DNA of 64,000 bases from Lentisphaeria bacterium (GTDB lineage: Bacteria > Verrucomicrobiota > Lentisphaeria > Oligosphaerales > Oligosphaeraceae), in the NCBI GenBank assembly GCA_024405215.1, contig JAKSPB010000013.1:1-64000 (forward strand), in the 5' to 3' direction. Below the pieces are notes generated by a model, which saw only the letters and a list, made by a program, of their open reading frames with translations, made no database searches and was not told the DNA's origin. A program made the translations under genes and the position numbers. Below are positions 16,030 to 24,114 of the stretch, piece by piece; within the stretch, counting starts at the first letter, position 1, and each line of letters begins with the position of its first letter.

Positions 16030-17766
16030 ATGGCAAAGAACAGCACAACCAACACTCCGTCTTCCCAGGCGCCGCCGGCAATCCCGCCGGCGCTTCCCGC
16101 CGATGACGCCAGCCTGGCTCAATTCAAGAAGGGCCTGGAGGCTTCCTGCCTGGAAAGCCTCCAGCGCTCCCATCGGAACGGGCCAGGAAACTACCGTTTC
16201 ATGACGGCGGAAAATTGGCTTGGCGTGCTGCTCTTTGCCCTGGTCTGGCTGGCAGGAGGCGCATTCCGCTTCCTGCTGGTTCCCGGCGAAACCTGGAAGG
16301 TTCGCTTCTTTGACCTGGACTTCCTGCTCTTCCTGCTGGTCCTGGCAGGCTTCCAGATCTTCTTCCTGCTGGCGCTGAACGCCCCCTGGAAAGCCGTTCG
16401 GGACATCCCGAAACTGAAGAAATATCTCCTGATTTCCCTGACCGTCATCCTGGAGTTCGCTGCCGTCTTCGGCATTGTGAAAATCCAGGCCATCCCCACG
16501 GAAACACCATGGCAGTTCCTGACAGTCGTCCCCCTGGCCATTGTCCCGGCACTGCTGGTCAATCTGCTGGATGAACGGACGGCCGCCTGCACGGCGATTC
16601 TGGAAGCCATGCTCCTGCCGCTGCAAATCCCCGACTACGCCGACAATTATCGCATCTTCTGCTATGCGCTTTTCATCGCGATGATCGCGGTGCCCTGCTT
16701 CCGCAACATCCGCTTCCGCATCCACTATATCAGCTATGGCCTCCTGCAAGGCGTCCTGGCCGTCCTGGCCGCATTGCTCTTCTACTTCACCACCAAGGGA
16801 AACAGCGTCCCCTTCACCTGGCAACTCCTGATCCGCCAGATTGCCTTGCCCGGATTGGCACAGGGGTTCTTGACCGGCGTGGGATGCCTTCTTCTCCTGC
16901 CGCTCCTGGAGGCCGCCTTCCGCATCCCGACGCCGTTGACCCTGGCGGAAATGACAGACGTCAATGCACCGTTGCTTCAGCGCCTGCGCAATGAAGCTCC
17001 CGGCACCTACCAGCATTCCCTGGACGTGGCCGAGATGGCGACCAACGCCGCTTCGCAGATTGGCGCCGACGCCAAGCTGGTCAACGTCATGGGGCTATAC
17101 CACGATGTCGGAAAACTCTTTGCGCCACAGTTTTTTGCGGAAAACATGACACCAGGCCAGAATCCCTTGGAAAACAACATCCGGCCGGAGGAAAGCGCAA
17201 ACATCATCTTCGAGCACATCACCCATGGTGTCCAGCTGGCCAACAAGTACCATCTCTCTTCCCTGATCCTCCCCGCCATCCGCCAGCATCACGGAAACAC
17301 CATGCTGGAGCATTTCTACCGGAAAGCCTGCGAACAGGCCGATGCCGCGAAAACCCCTCCGCCCATGCCGGAAAATTTCCGGTATCCCCAGAAAGCCACT
17401 TCTTCCCGGGAAGTCGCCATTCTCAGTCTGGCAGACAGCTGCGAGGCCGCCGTCCGGGCATTGCTTTCCGCCAAGCCGGACTTGAACCAGCTCTCCCAGA
17501 AGATCATGGCGGAAACGAAGGACGCGGGCGCAAGCGCAGTATCCAAATGCGCGGACATTCTGAACCGGACCCTCTACGCCAAGGAGCAGTCCGAGGTCAT
17601 CAAGTCCATTGACGACCGAATCGCCTCCGTCTTCAAAAGCCGTTTCACGGATCACCAGCTTGACAACGTGGACCTGACCATCAAGGAGCTGGCGACACTC
17701 GCCCGCAGTTTCCGCGAAACCATCCTCTTCCATTTCCACACCCGTCCGGAATACCGCACAAAATGA
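16030..17766 (+). CDS. PgpH-like membrane HD-domain phosphohydrolase
   Basis: The 578-residue protein has an N-terminal region of about seven hydrophobic helices (residues 55-290) and a cytoplasmic HD domain. The HD domain starts YQHSLDVAEMA (His near 328), has GLYHDVGKL (HD near 358), then ILPAIRQHHGN. This is the PgpH/YqfF arrangement, shortened because the large extracellular domain seems to be missing. Characterised PgpH proteins hydrolyse cyclic di-AMP; that specificity is likely but unproven here. Its last four bases overlap ybeY, and the pgpH-ybeY pairing is conserved in many bacteria, which supports both calls. Confidence 0.85.
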   Translation: MAKNSTTNTPSSQAPPAIPPALPADDASLAQFKKGLEASCLESLQRSHRNGPGNYRFMTAENWLGVLLFALVWLAGGAFRFLLVPGETWKVRFFDLDFLLFLLVLAGFQIFFLLALNAPWKAVRDIPKLKKYLLISLTVILEFAAVFGIVKIQAIPTETPWQFLTVVPLAIVPALLVNLLDERTAACTAILEAMLLPLQIPDYADNYRIFCYALFIAMIAVPCFRNIRFRIHYISYGLLQGVLAVLAALLFYFTTKGNSVPFTWQLLIRQIALPGLAQGFLTGVGCLLLLPLLEAAFRIPTPLTLAEMTDVNAPLLQRLRNEAPGTYQHSLDVAEMATNAASQIGADAKLVNVMGLYHDVGKLFAPQFFAENMTPGQNPLENNIRPEESANIIFEHITHGVQLANKYHLSSLILPAIRQHHGNTMLEHFYRKACEQADAAKTPPPMPENFRYPQKATSSREVAILSLADSCEAAVRALLSAKPDLNQLSQKIMAETKDAGASAVSKCADILNRTLYAKEQSEVIKSIDDRIASVFKSRFTDHQLDNVDLTIKELATLARSFRETILFHFHTRPEYRTK

Positions 17767-18248
17767 AGATCGTCGTTTCCAAGATGGCCTCGTTACGGGG
17801 CGTGAAGAACCTGGCCCTTTTTGAGAAGGCCCTGAATGCGGCTGCCGTCTCCACAGGCCTGGATCTTTCCGCCCCCGGCGAAATCCATATCTTCTTTGTG
17901 ACCGTCCCGCGCATGATCGCCCTGAACGCCCTCCATCTGCACCATCAAGGAGACACCGATGTCATCACCTACGACCTACGGGACGAAGAGGAGTTCGACT
18001 GGCCAGAAGAAGCCGGCGAACGCATCCTGGCCGAAATCTTCGTTTGTCCGGAAGTCGCCAGACGGCAGGCGCCACAATTTTCCGAGACGCCATCGCGGGA
18101 ACTCTTCCGGTATGCCGCCCATGGCCTTCTGCACCTGGCCGGCGAAGACGACCTGACCTCTGAAGCACTGGCCTCCATGCGAAAGGCCGAGGAACGCGTC
18201 CTCGATTACGCGGAAAAAATCGGTTTCTCCTTGGAAAAGTTCCTCTAG
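17763..18248 (+). CDS. ybeY: Endoribonuclease YbeY
   Basis: The 161-residue protein matches YbeY, a single-strand-specific endoribonuclease involved in 16S rRNA 3' processing and ribosome quality control. The N-terminal part contains RMIALNALHLHHQGDTDVIT, equivalent to the family's conserved middle segment. The metal motif is HGLLHLAGEDD. Canonical YbeY reads HGxLHLxGYDH, so the third zinc ligand His appears replaced by Asp. The start overlaps the pgpH-like stop (ATGA). The neighbourhood supports the assignment. Confidence 0.85.
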   Translation: MKIVVSKMASLRGVKNLALFEKALNAAAVSTGLDLSAPGEIHIFFVTVPRMIALNALHLHHQGDTDVITYDLRDEEEFDWPEEAGERILAEIFVCPEVARRQAPQFSETPSRELFRYAAHGLLHLAGEDDLTSEALASMRKAEERVLDYAEKIGFSLEKFL

Positions 18249-18296
18249 ACGGAATTCACTCCCTTCCAAGAAATCTTCTTCCTTCCCTTTTTCACT

Positions 18297-19703
18297 ATGA
18301 TCCAGACACTGCTTCTCATCCTCGCCATTCTGGCAATTCTGGGAATTGAACGCTGCCTGACAACCTGGGGCATCAAGACGCCCGGATGCCAGCAATTCAT
18401 CCGCAGACATTTTTTCCTGCACCCCAACGGCATCTCCATTCTTCGCTTCCCTCAGGGACTCATCGCCATCCTCTTCGCCTACTACGGCTTCTGGGGAACC
18501 GCCATCCTTTGGTTCTCCTTCTGGATGATCACCGACCTGACTGACGGCACCATCGCCCGAGGGTGCGACCTCATGACGCCCGCCGGCGCCTGGCTGGACC
18601 CCTTGGCGGACAAGTTCATGTCCTTCCCCGCCCTCCTCTTCCTGTCCTTCGCCACCCAGCACACCATCGCGCCGCGCCCCGCCATCTTCTGGGTCATCCT
18701 ATACTGCATCCTTGACACCATCGGACAATGCTCCCGCTTCTTCTGCCAGAAGAAGGCGGCAAACTCCTTCGGAAAAGTCAAGACTGCGTTGATCACCGTC
18801 CTCATCGCCATTCTGGCACTCTACCAGTTCTGCGCATACGAAAAACTGGCCAGCTTCCCCCCCCTCACCCAGCTGAATCAGCAGATCGTGGACTACATGA
18901 TGATCGCCTGCACCATCCTGGCCTTCCTCTCCCTCTACTGCAAGGTCATCCCGAACAACTTCTATGCCAACTCCCTGACGATGCTGAACTTCCTGTGTGG
19001 CCTTACCGCAACCTGGATTGCCTGGACACACGACACACCGACCTACTTCATCCTCGCCTTCGTCGTCATCTTCCTGGGACAGTTCTTTGACCTCTTTGAT
19101 GGGAAAATGGCACGAAAATTCGGTTCCACCCCCAGAGGCGCCATGTATGACGACATCGCGGACGGCACGAACTTCGGCCTGGCCTGCAGCAGCATCGTCT
19201 ACCGGACCCTCACCTGCGGAGACGCCCCCATCCCCTGGTATATCGCCGCCGCGCTTGCCATCTTCTTCTTCGGCTGCGTCATCTATCGGCTCTTGCGCTT
19301 CCTGGCTCCTACCATCAAACTGCCTACGGGGATCTTCCAGGGCCTGCCCAGCCCCGCCGGCGCACTCCTGGCCGGCAGCGGCGCCATCTGCACGGCACAG
19401 CTCAACACCACCTGGAGCACCTGGCTGAACGCCGTCATCTGCGTCTTGGCCGGATGTCTCATGATTTCCAATCTTCCGTATCGGCATTTCGGACGGGACC
19501 TCTGGCCGTCGGTTCCCAAGTCCCTTCGCGCACTCCTGCAGATCATAGTCATTTTCGTCACCTGCTTCGCCCTGGTGCGCCGAGGATGGTCCGACGCCTT
19601 TACCCTCCTGTGCGTGGTCTTCTCCATAGCCTACGCCGTCATCGGCCTGGCCACCAAGAAATACATCCAGAAACTGGAAACAGAACAAGAGTCACAACAA
19701 TAG
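18297..19703 (+). CDS. Two-domain CDP-alcohol phosphatidyltransferase (PgsA-PssA-like fusion)
   Basis: The 468-residue membrane protein carries two complete CDP-alcohol phosphatidyltransferase motifs, D-x2-DG-x2-AR-x8-G-x3-D-x3-D. The first (DLTDGTIARGC ... GAWLDPLAD, about residues 80-105) resembles phosphatidylglycerophosphate synthases. The second (DLFDGKMARKF ... GAMYDDIAD, about 263-288) is preceded by NSLTMLNFLCGLTATW and resembles phosphatidylserine synthases. Each half has several membrane helices. These enzymes transfer phosphatidyl groups from CDP-diacylglycerol to an alcohol acceptor. The two activities are normally separate proteins, so this may make two phospholipid classes, or one half may be regulatory. 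Acceptor identities are inferred from resemblance. Confidence 0.8.
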   Translation: MIQTLLLILAILAILGIERCLTTWGIKTPGCQQFIRRHFFLHPNGISILRFPQGLIAILFAYYGFWGTAILWFSFWMITDLTDGTIARGCDLMTPAGAWLDPLADKFMSFPALLFLSFATQHTIAPRPAIFWVILYCILDTIGQCSRFFCQKKAANSFGKVKTALITVLIAILALYQFCAYEKLASFPPLTQLNQQIVDYMMIACTILAFLSLYCKVIPNNFYANSLTMLNFLCGLTATWIAWTHDTPTYFILAFVVIFLGQFFDLFDGKMARKFGSTPRGAMYDDIADGTNFGLACSSIVYRTLTCGDAPIPWYIAAALAIFFFGCVIYRLLRFLAPTIKLPTGIFQGLPSPAGALLAGSGAICTAQLNTTWSTWLNAVICVLAGCLMISNLPYRHFGRDLWPSVPKSLRALLQIIVIFVTCFALVRRGWSDAFTLLCVVFSIAYAVIGLATKKYIQKLETEQESQQ

Positions 19704-19706
19704 AGG

Positions 19707-19860
19707 AAATTGCAAAAGTCCTTTTGAAGGCACTTTTCAAGGATTCCCAAGGCAGTTCGCTTCAAGTGCGACAAGACATAGCCATCCACGGCGGGAAACA
19801 CTTGGAGCAAGATGCCCGGAAAACGCGAAAAGCACCCGAGGCGGCTTTTGCAATTTCTTC
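19707..19860 (+). repeat. Dispersed MITE-like repeat, copy B
   Basis: This 154-base element lies between the phosphatidyltransferase stop and the aldolase start. It is bounded by a perfect 13-base inverted repeat, GAAATTGCAAAAG ... CTTTTGCAATTTC. Copy A at 928-1073 is the same element in opposite orientation. No gene is convincing inside it, although a long open frame passes through. Confidence 0.75.
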
Positions 19861-19879
19861 GTCAACCACCTGTAAAGTC

Positions 19880-20551
19880 ATGTCCTACGCAGAAAAAATC
19901 CCCTCCCTCGTCAACGCCTTCCAAGCCGTCCGGATCATACCCGTCCTTGCCCTCGAGACGGTCTCCAGCGGCCTGAAGATGTGCGAACTCCTGGCCAAGA
20001 ACGGCCTGCCCGCCGCCGAAATCACCTTCCGCACCGCGGCCGCCGAAGAAACCATCCGACAGGCGGCAAAGGAGTTCCCACAGCTGTTGCTGGGCGCCGG
20101 GACCGTCCTCAACAAGGACACCCTCTCCCGCGCCATTGACGCAGGCGCAAGCTTCGCCGTGGCCCCCGGATTCAACCCCACCGTCGTAAAGGCGGCGATC
20201 GCGCAGGACTTCCCCTTCCTCCCCGGCGTGGCGACTCCCTCTGAAATCGAACAGGCCTTTGAACTGGGCTGCACCCTCCTGAAATTCTTCCCGGCAGAAG
20301 CCAACGGCGGCGTCAAGATGATCCAGAACTACCTGGGGCCGTACCGTCATCTGGGCATTCGCTTCATGCCTACCGGCGGCGTGAAGCCAGAAAATGTAGA
20401 AAGCTACCTGGCTGTCCCGGAAATCGCCTGCGTCGGCGGAACCTGGCTCGCAAAAACCAGTCAAATCCGTGAAGCTGAAGCCAGCGGCGACTGGTCTGCC
20501 GTGACGAAGGGCATCGCCGACGCAGCCGCGCTTGCCGCGAAATTCCGCTAA
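19880..20551 (+). CDS. eda: 2-dehydro-3-deoxy-phosphogluconate (KDPG/KHG) aldolase
   Basis: The start at 19880 (MSYAEKIPSLVNAF) gives 223 residues, normal for the family; the longer upstream frame only crosses the repeat and the preceding gene. Conserved landmarks are AAEITFRT, LLGAGTV, APGFNP, FLPGVATPSE, the Schiff-base lysine in LLKFFPAEANGG, and FMPTGGV. The enzyme splits KDPG into pyruvate and glyceraldehyde 3-phosphate (Entner-Doudoroff), and can also act on related keto-deoxy acids from uronate breakdown. The uronate route would suit the polysaccharide genes nearby, but that is context only. Confidence 0.93.
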   Translation: MSYAEKIPSLVNAFQAVRIIPVLALETVSSGLKMCELLAKNGLPAAEITFRTAAAEETIRQAAKEFPQLLLGAGTVLNKDTLSRAIDAGASFAVAPGFNPTVVKAAIAQDFPFLPGVATPSEIEQAFELGCTLLKFFPAEANGGVKMIQNYLGPYRHLGIRFMPTGGVKPENVESYLAVPEIACVGGTWLAKTSQIREAEASGDWSAVTKGIADAAALAAKFR

Positions 20552-20594
20552 ACCTTTTCTCAATCACCCCTTTGCAATCCTGTCTATCCTTCCC

Positions 20595-21284
20595 ATGAAG
20601 AAATTCCTGACTCCCCTGGCTCTGGCCGCCTCCTCCGCACTCTTCGCCCAGGAGGCAACGGCACCATCCCTGACTCTGAAGGACATCATCGTCAAGGGCG
20701 GAGACATCATGTATGTGCTGGTGCTCCTCTCCCTGGTCGCCGTCATGCTGATCGTCTTCTACTGCCTGACCCTCCGCGGCAAGGTGCTGGCGCCGGCCAA
20801 ATTCATCCGGGCCGCACAGGACGCGGCGGAGGCCGGCGACCTGGAACGGCTGAAGGAATTGTCCAAGGCGGATTCCTCCGTGGCGGCCAAGATTGTCGCA
20901 GCTGCCTGCGAAGCAGGCAATGACGGCCCCGATGCCATGCGGAGCGCCATGGAGGAGGAAGGCGGAAGGCAGGTCGCCCTGCTCTGGAGCAGGATCCAAT
21001 ATCTGATGGACGTGGGAACCATCGCCCCCATGTTCGGACTTCTGGGAACGGTCTGGGGGATGATGGTCTCCTTCCTGGCGCTGGATACCGACCTGGCCAT
21101 GGCCAACAAGGTCAGCAACCTGACCAGCGGCGTCTCCCAGGCCATGTTCACCACCTTCGGCGGACTGATTGTCGGCATCCTCGCCATCGCCGCCTATTCT
21201 TTCTTCCGCGGACACCTCAACCGCGTGACCGGTGAACTGGAGGCCGCCTGCGCCGGCATCCTGCGGAGGTTCAAGAAAGCATGA
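20595..21284 (+). CDS. ExbB/TolQ-type proton channel subunit
   Basis: The start at 20595 (MKKFLTPLALAASSALFAQ) gives 229 residues with a cleavable-looking signal peptide. A membrane segment follows (MYVLVLLSLVAVMLIVFYCL). The conserved MotA/TolQ/ExbB core has APMFGLLGTVWGMM and VSQAMFTTFGGLIVGILAI. With ExbD it uses the proton gradient to energise outer-membrane transport (TonB) or envelope constriction (Tol). The next gene overlaps by four bases. No TonB or TolA gene is seen nearby. Confidence 0.9.
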   Translation: MKKFLTPLALAASSALFAQEATAPSLTLKDIIVKGGDIMYVLVLLSLVAVMLIVFYCLTLRGKVLAPAKFIRAAQDAAEAGDLERLKELSKADSSVAAKIVAAACEAGNDGPDAMRSAMEEEGGRQVALLWSRIQYLMDVGTIAPMFGLLGTVWGMMVSFLALDTDLAMANKVSNLTSGVSQAMFTTFGGLIVGILAIAAYSFFRGHLNRVTGELEAACAGILRRFKKA

Positions 21285-21697
21285 ACTTCAAACGGAACAT
21301 CCAGGAACGGTCTGCGGGCTTTCAGATGGCCCCCATGATCGACATCGTCTTTATCCTTCTCATCCATTTCATGGCGGCGACGGTCTTCGCCCAATGGGAG
21401 AAGAAGGTGGACATCACGGTCCCCACCGCCTCCACCGCCACCGAACAGCAGCGCCAAGCCGGCGAGCTGATCCTGAACGTGGACAGCGAGGGGCGGCTCT
21501 ACATCAACAGCCAGCCCTATTCCGATGAAACCGCGCTGGAACTGCTCAAGCAGATTGCCGGCGCCTTCCAGGATCAGCCCATCATCCTGCGGGCCGACAA
21601 AGAAACCAATGTTCAGCAACTGCTGCACGTCATGGACCTGTGCCGGGAGGCCGACGTGTGGAACATCGCCCTGGCCACTGTGACTCCTCAGGAATGA
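21281..21697 (+). CDS. ExbD/TolR-type proton channel subunit
   Basis: The 138-residue protein has the ExbD/TolR plan: a short cytoplasmic start, one transmembrane helix (MIDIVFILLIHFMAATVFAQ) containing the proton-carrying Asp of the PMIDIVFILL motif, and a periplasmic domain with ELILNVDSEGRLYIN and PIILRADKETNVQQLLHVMD. It is translationally coupled to both neighbours by ATGA overlaps, so the channel pair and the following TPR protein probably act together. Confidence 0.9.
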   Translation: MNFKRNIQERSAGFQMAPMIDIVFILLIHFMAATVFAQWEKKVDITVPTASTATEQQRQAGELILNVDSEGRLYINSQPYSDETALELLKQIAGAFQDQPIILRADKETNVQQLLHVMDLCREADVWNIALATVTPQE

Positions 21698-24069
21698 TTC
21701 GAAAAGCTCTCCTCATTGCCCTGGCCTGCCTCTTCTCCCTCGGACTCCACGCTCAACAAATGGATCGTCCCGTAGATGGCCTCCGTTCTCCGGAGGACGC
21801 ATTCGCTTTCATCAAGGGACTCTCCCAGAGGAAATTCTACGACGAGGTCATCCGGCAGACCAAGGCATTCCAGGAAACCTACCCCGGCCATCCGCTGACA
21901 GAAAGCGTGGAAGCCTGGCGCATCCAGGCGCTATATGCGGAAAAACAATATTCCGAAACAGCAGAGGCCATCCGCGTCCATCTGGAGAAGTTCCCCAAGT
22001 CGGAAAACCGGGCGGAATTTCTATGGACACAAGGCGACTGCCACTTCCGTTTGAAGGAATACGAGAAGGCCATCCCAGCCTACGAGGCCGTCCTGAACGA
22101 AAAGAAGGGACGAAATCTGGAAGAATCCCGATATTATCTTGCCGTCTGCCTGGAGAGCCTGGGACGCTCCGAGGAGGCCAAGGGACATCTACGGCAGCTG
22201 GCTGCGCTGCCTTCTGACAACGAACATCTTCCTCGTGTCTATGCCAGGCAGTATCTGGCGGTCCTTGCCCAGAACGAAGGAAATTCCTCCGGCGCGCTGG
22301 CCATCTACAAGCCATTGCTGCTCCTGAAGGCCCTACCTGCGCAACTGCGCCGGAATCTCCTGCTCTCCGCAGGCGCGCTGGCGTTCCTGCCGCCCGTGCA
22401 GGACTATTCCCAGGCGGCGGAAATCTATGGCGCATTCGTCATTGAATTCCCGGACGATCCACAGATTCGTCTCATTCGGCGAAGCCTGCTGACTTGTCTC
22501 TTCTTCCAGGAAAAATATGACGAATTCCTTTCCGCGCGAGAAGATTATCAAAAACGCTTCCCCGGAACGGAACAAGACTGGGAACTGGACTGGCTGACAG
22601 CGCAGGCCTACGTCCAGAAGGAACACTACGACCAGGCATTGCCGATCCTGCAAAGAATCACCGAGGACGTACAGGCGCCTTCCACGCTGAAGCAGCCTGC
22701 CATGCAATATGTGGTCATGTGCCTTGACAAAACACGACAGGACGAGGCCCTCGTCGTTGCCGCAAAAAAATACTGTGCGGACTATCCTGCTGCTTTGGAC
22801 GGCAATGACATCCTCTGCATGGCAGCGGAAGCCGAATGGCGCCTGAACAGACTCCCGGAGGCCATCGCGGATTTCACCCGCCTCTTGCCGTTACTGGCCG
22901 CGGGAGACCCCGTAAAATACCAGAAGGTCGGCTGTTGCCTGGCGACGCTCCTGGACAAGACGGAACAGCCTTCACAGGCAGCTGCGCTCTTTCTGGAACT
23001 GGCCGACAAGGCACCGGAAACTTCCGAGCAGGCGAATTTCCACGCAAAACGCGAGCTTCAGCTCTATGCGGTAACACCTCTTTACCGTCTGCCAGGAGAT
23101 TCACGCCGCCTGCCCCTGCTGGATTCCTTGATTCAAACCGCAACCAACGACGAGGAGAAAATCCAGCTCCTGCAATACAAATATCAGTTCGGCATGCAGG
23201 ACAATGCACCCGAGGTTTCCCTGAATGCCATCGAGGACATCCTGACCTTGACGACGCCCGCAAGACAGCCAACCTGGCTTCTGCTCCGTGCACAACTGCA
23301 CTACCAGGTCAAGGACTATGCGCAGACCATCGCGGATTACCAGAAACTCATGGCACATCCGGAGACTTCCCTGGACTATCGTCGCCAAGTCCTTCCTGAA
23401 CTCGTCACCTTGCTCTATTTCACCAAGGCAGAGACGACGATGACACCGTTGCTCAAGGAGCTTTTCGGATTGGCCCCCGCCCCCACGCTGTCCGAACCGC
23501 TGTTAATCACCATCGCCAGGGACTGCACGCGGCATGCGGACTGGCAGAATGCACGCCTGGCCTACCAGCGTATCCTGTCAAACCCTTCCCTGGCCGAAAC
23601 TTCCGTGGATCTCTACCTCTTTCTTCTAGCCGATGTGGAGTTCCGGGACGGAAAACTTCCCCAGGCAAAGGAGCTGCTCCAGAAATCCGCCGACGCCAGA
23701 GGCCGGCGCGGCCTCCCCGCCACGGGAGACGTGGCTGCCATGCTGGCGGAAATCGCCTTGCAGGAAGGCCAGCCCGATGTCGCGCTGATCTATGCCAAAC
23801 AGGCTCTAGCCTCCACGGAACGCTTCGGATCAAAAGACACGCTGCCACGAGCGCAATGGGCACTGGCGCAGGCGCTATTGGCCCTCAAGGACGACGCAGG
23901 TGCCTTCACCGCCGCCTCCCGTGGGTTCATCATGGAAAAACACCCCGTCTATTCCCCGCGCTGCCTCCTCATCGCCGCACAAGCCAAGGAACACCAGGGC
24001 GATACTAAGACCGCCCAGGAACTCCGGAAGAATCTGCAGGAGGAATACCCGGATTTCTATCAGCAATAG
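21694..24069 (+). CDS. Secreted tetratricopeptide-repeat protein of the Exb/Tol operon
   Basis: The start overlapping the exbD stop (21694, MIRKALLIALACLFSLGLHA) gives about 791 residues with a clear signal peptide. The rest is helical repeats: units such as FAFIKGLSQRKFYDEVIRQT, LYAEKQYSETAEAIRVHLEKF and FLWTQGDCHFRLKEYEKAI are TPR-like with YbgF-style spacing. It is probably a periplasmic or outer-membrane-associated scaffold working with the ExbB/ExbD motor. Large TPR proteins in this position recur in PVC and Bacteroidota Exb operons, though the partner is unknown. Confidence 0.8.
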   Translation: MIRKALLIALACLFSLGLHAQQMDRPVDGLRSPEDAFAFIKGLSQRKFYDEVIRQTKAFQETYPGHPLTESVEAWRIQALYAEKQYSETAEAIRVHLEKFPKSENRAEFLWTQGDCHFRLKEYEKAIPAYEAVLNEKKGRNLEESRYYLAVCLESLGRSEEAKGHLRQLAALPSDNEHLPRVYARQYLAVLAQNEGNSSGALAIYKPLLLLKALPAQLRRNLLLSAGALAFLPPVQDYSQAAEIYGAFVIEFPDDPQIRLIRRSLLTCLFFQEKYDEFLSAREDYQKRFPGTEQDWELDWLTAQAYVQKEHYDQALPILQRITEDVQAPSTLKQPAMQYVVMCLDKTRQDEALVVAAKKYCADYPAALDGNDILCMAAEAEWRLNRLPEAIADFTRLLPLLAAGDPVKYQKVGCCLATLLDKTEQPSQAAALFLELADKAPETSEQANFHAKRELQLYAVTPLYRLPGDSRRLPLLDSLIQTATNDEEKIQLLQYKYQFGMQDNAPEVSLNAIEDILTLTTPARQPTWLLLRAQLHYQVKDYAQTIADYQKLMAHPETSLDYRRQVLPELVTLLYFTKAETTMTPLLKELFGLAPAPTLSEPLLITIARDCTRHADWQNARLAYQRILSNPSLAETSVDLYLFLLADVEFRDGKLPQAKELLQKSADARGRRGLPATGDVAAMLAEIALQEGQPDVALIYAKQALASTERFGSKDTLPRAQWALAQALLALKDDAGAFTAASRGFIMEKHPVYSPRCLLIAAQAKEHQGDTKTAQELRKNLQEEYPDFYQQ

Positions 24070-24114
24070 CCTGAATCTGTCGTCAGAATAATCCCCCAAT
24101 CCATTCTCTGCCCT

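Noticed and set aside
19454-19879. The upstream extension of the aldolase frame through the repeat
   Set aside because: It overlaps the phosphatidyltransferase and copy B of the repeat; the aldolase family starts at 19880.
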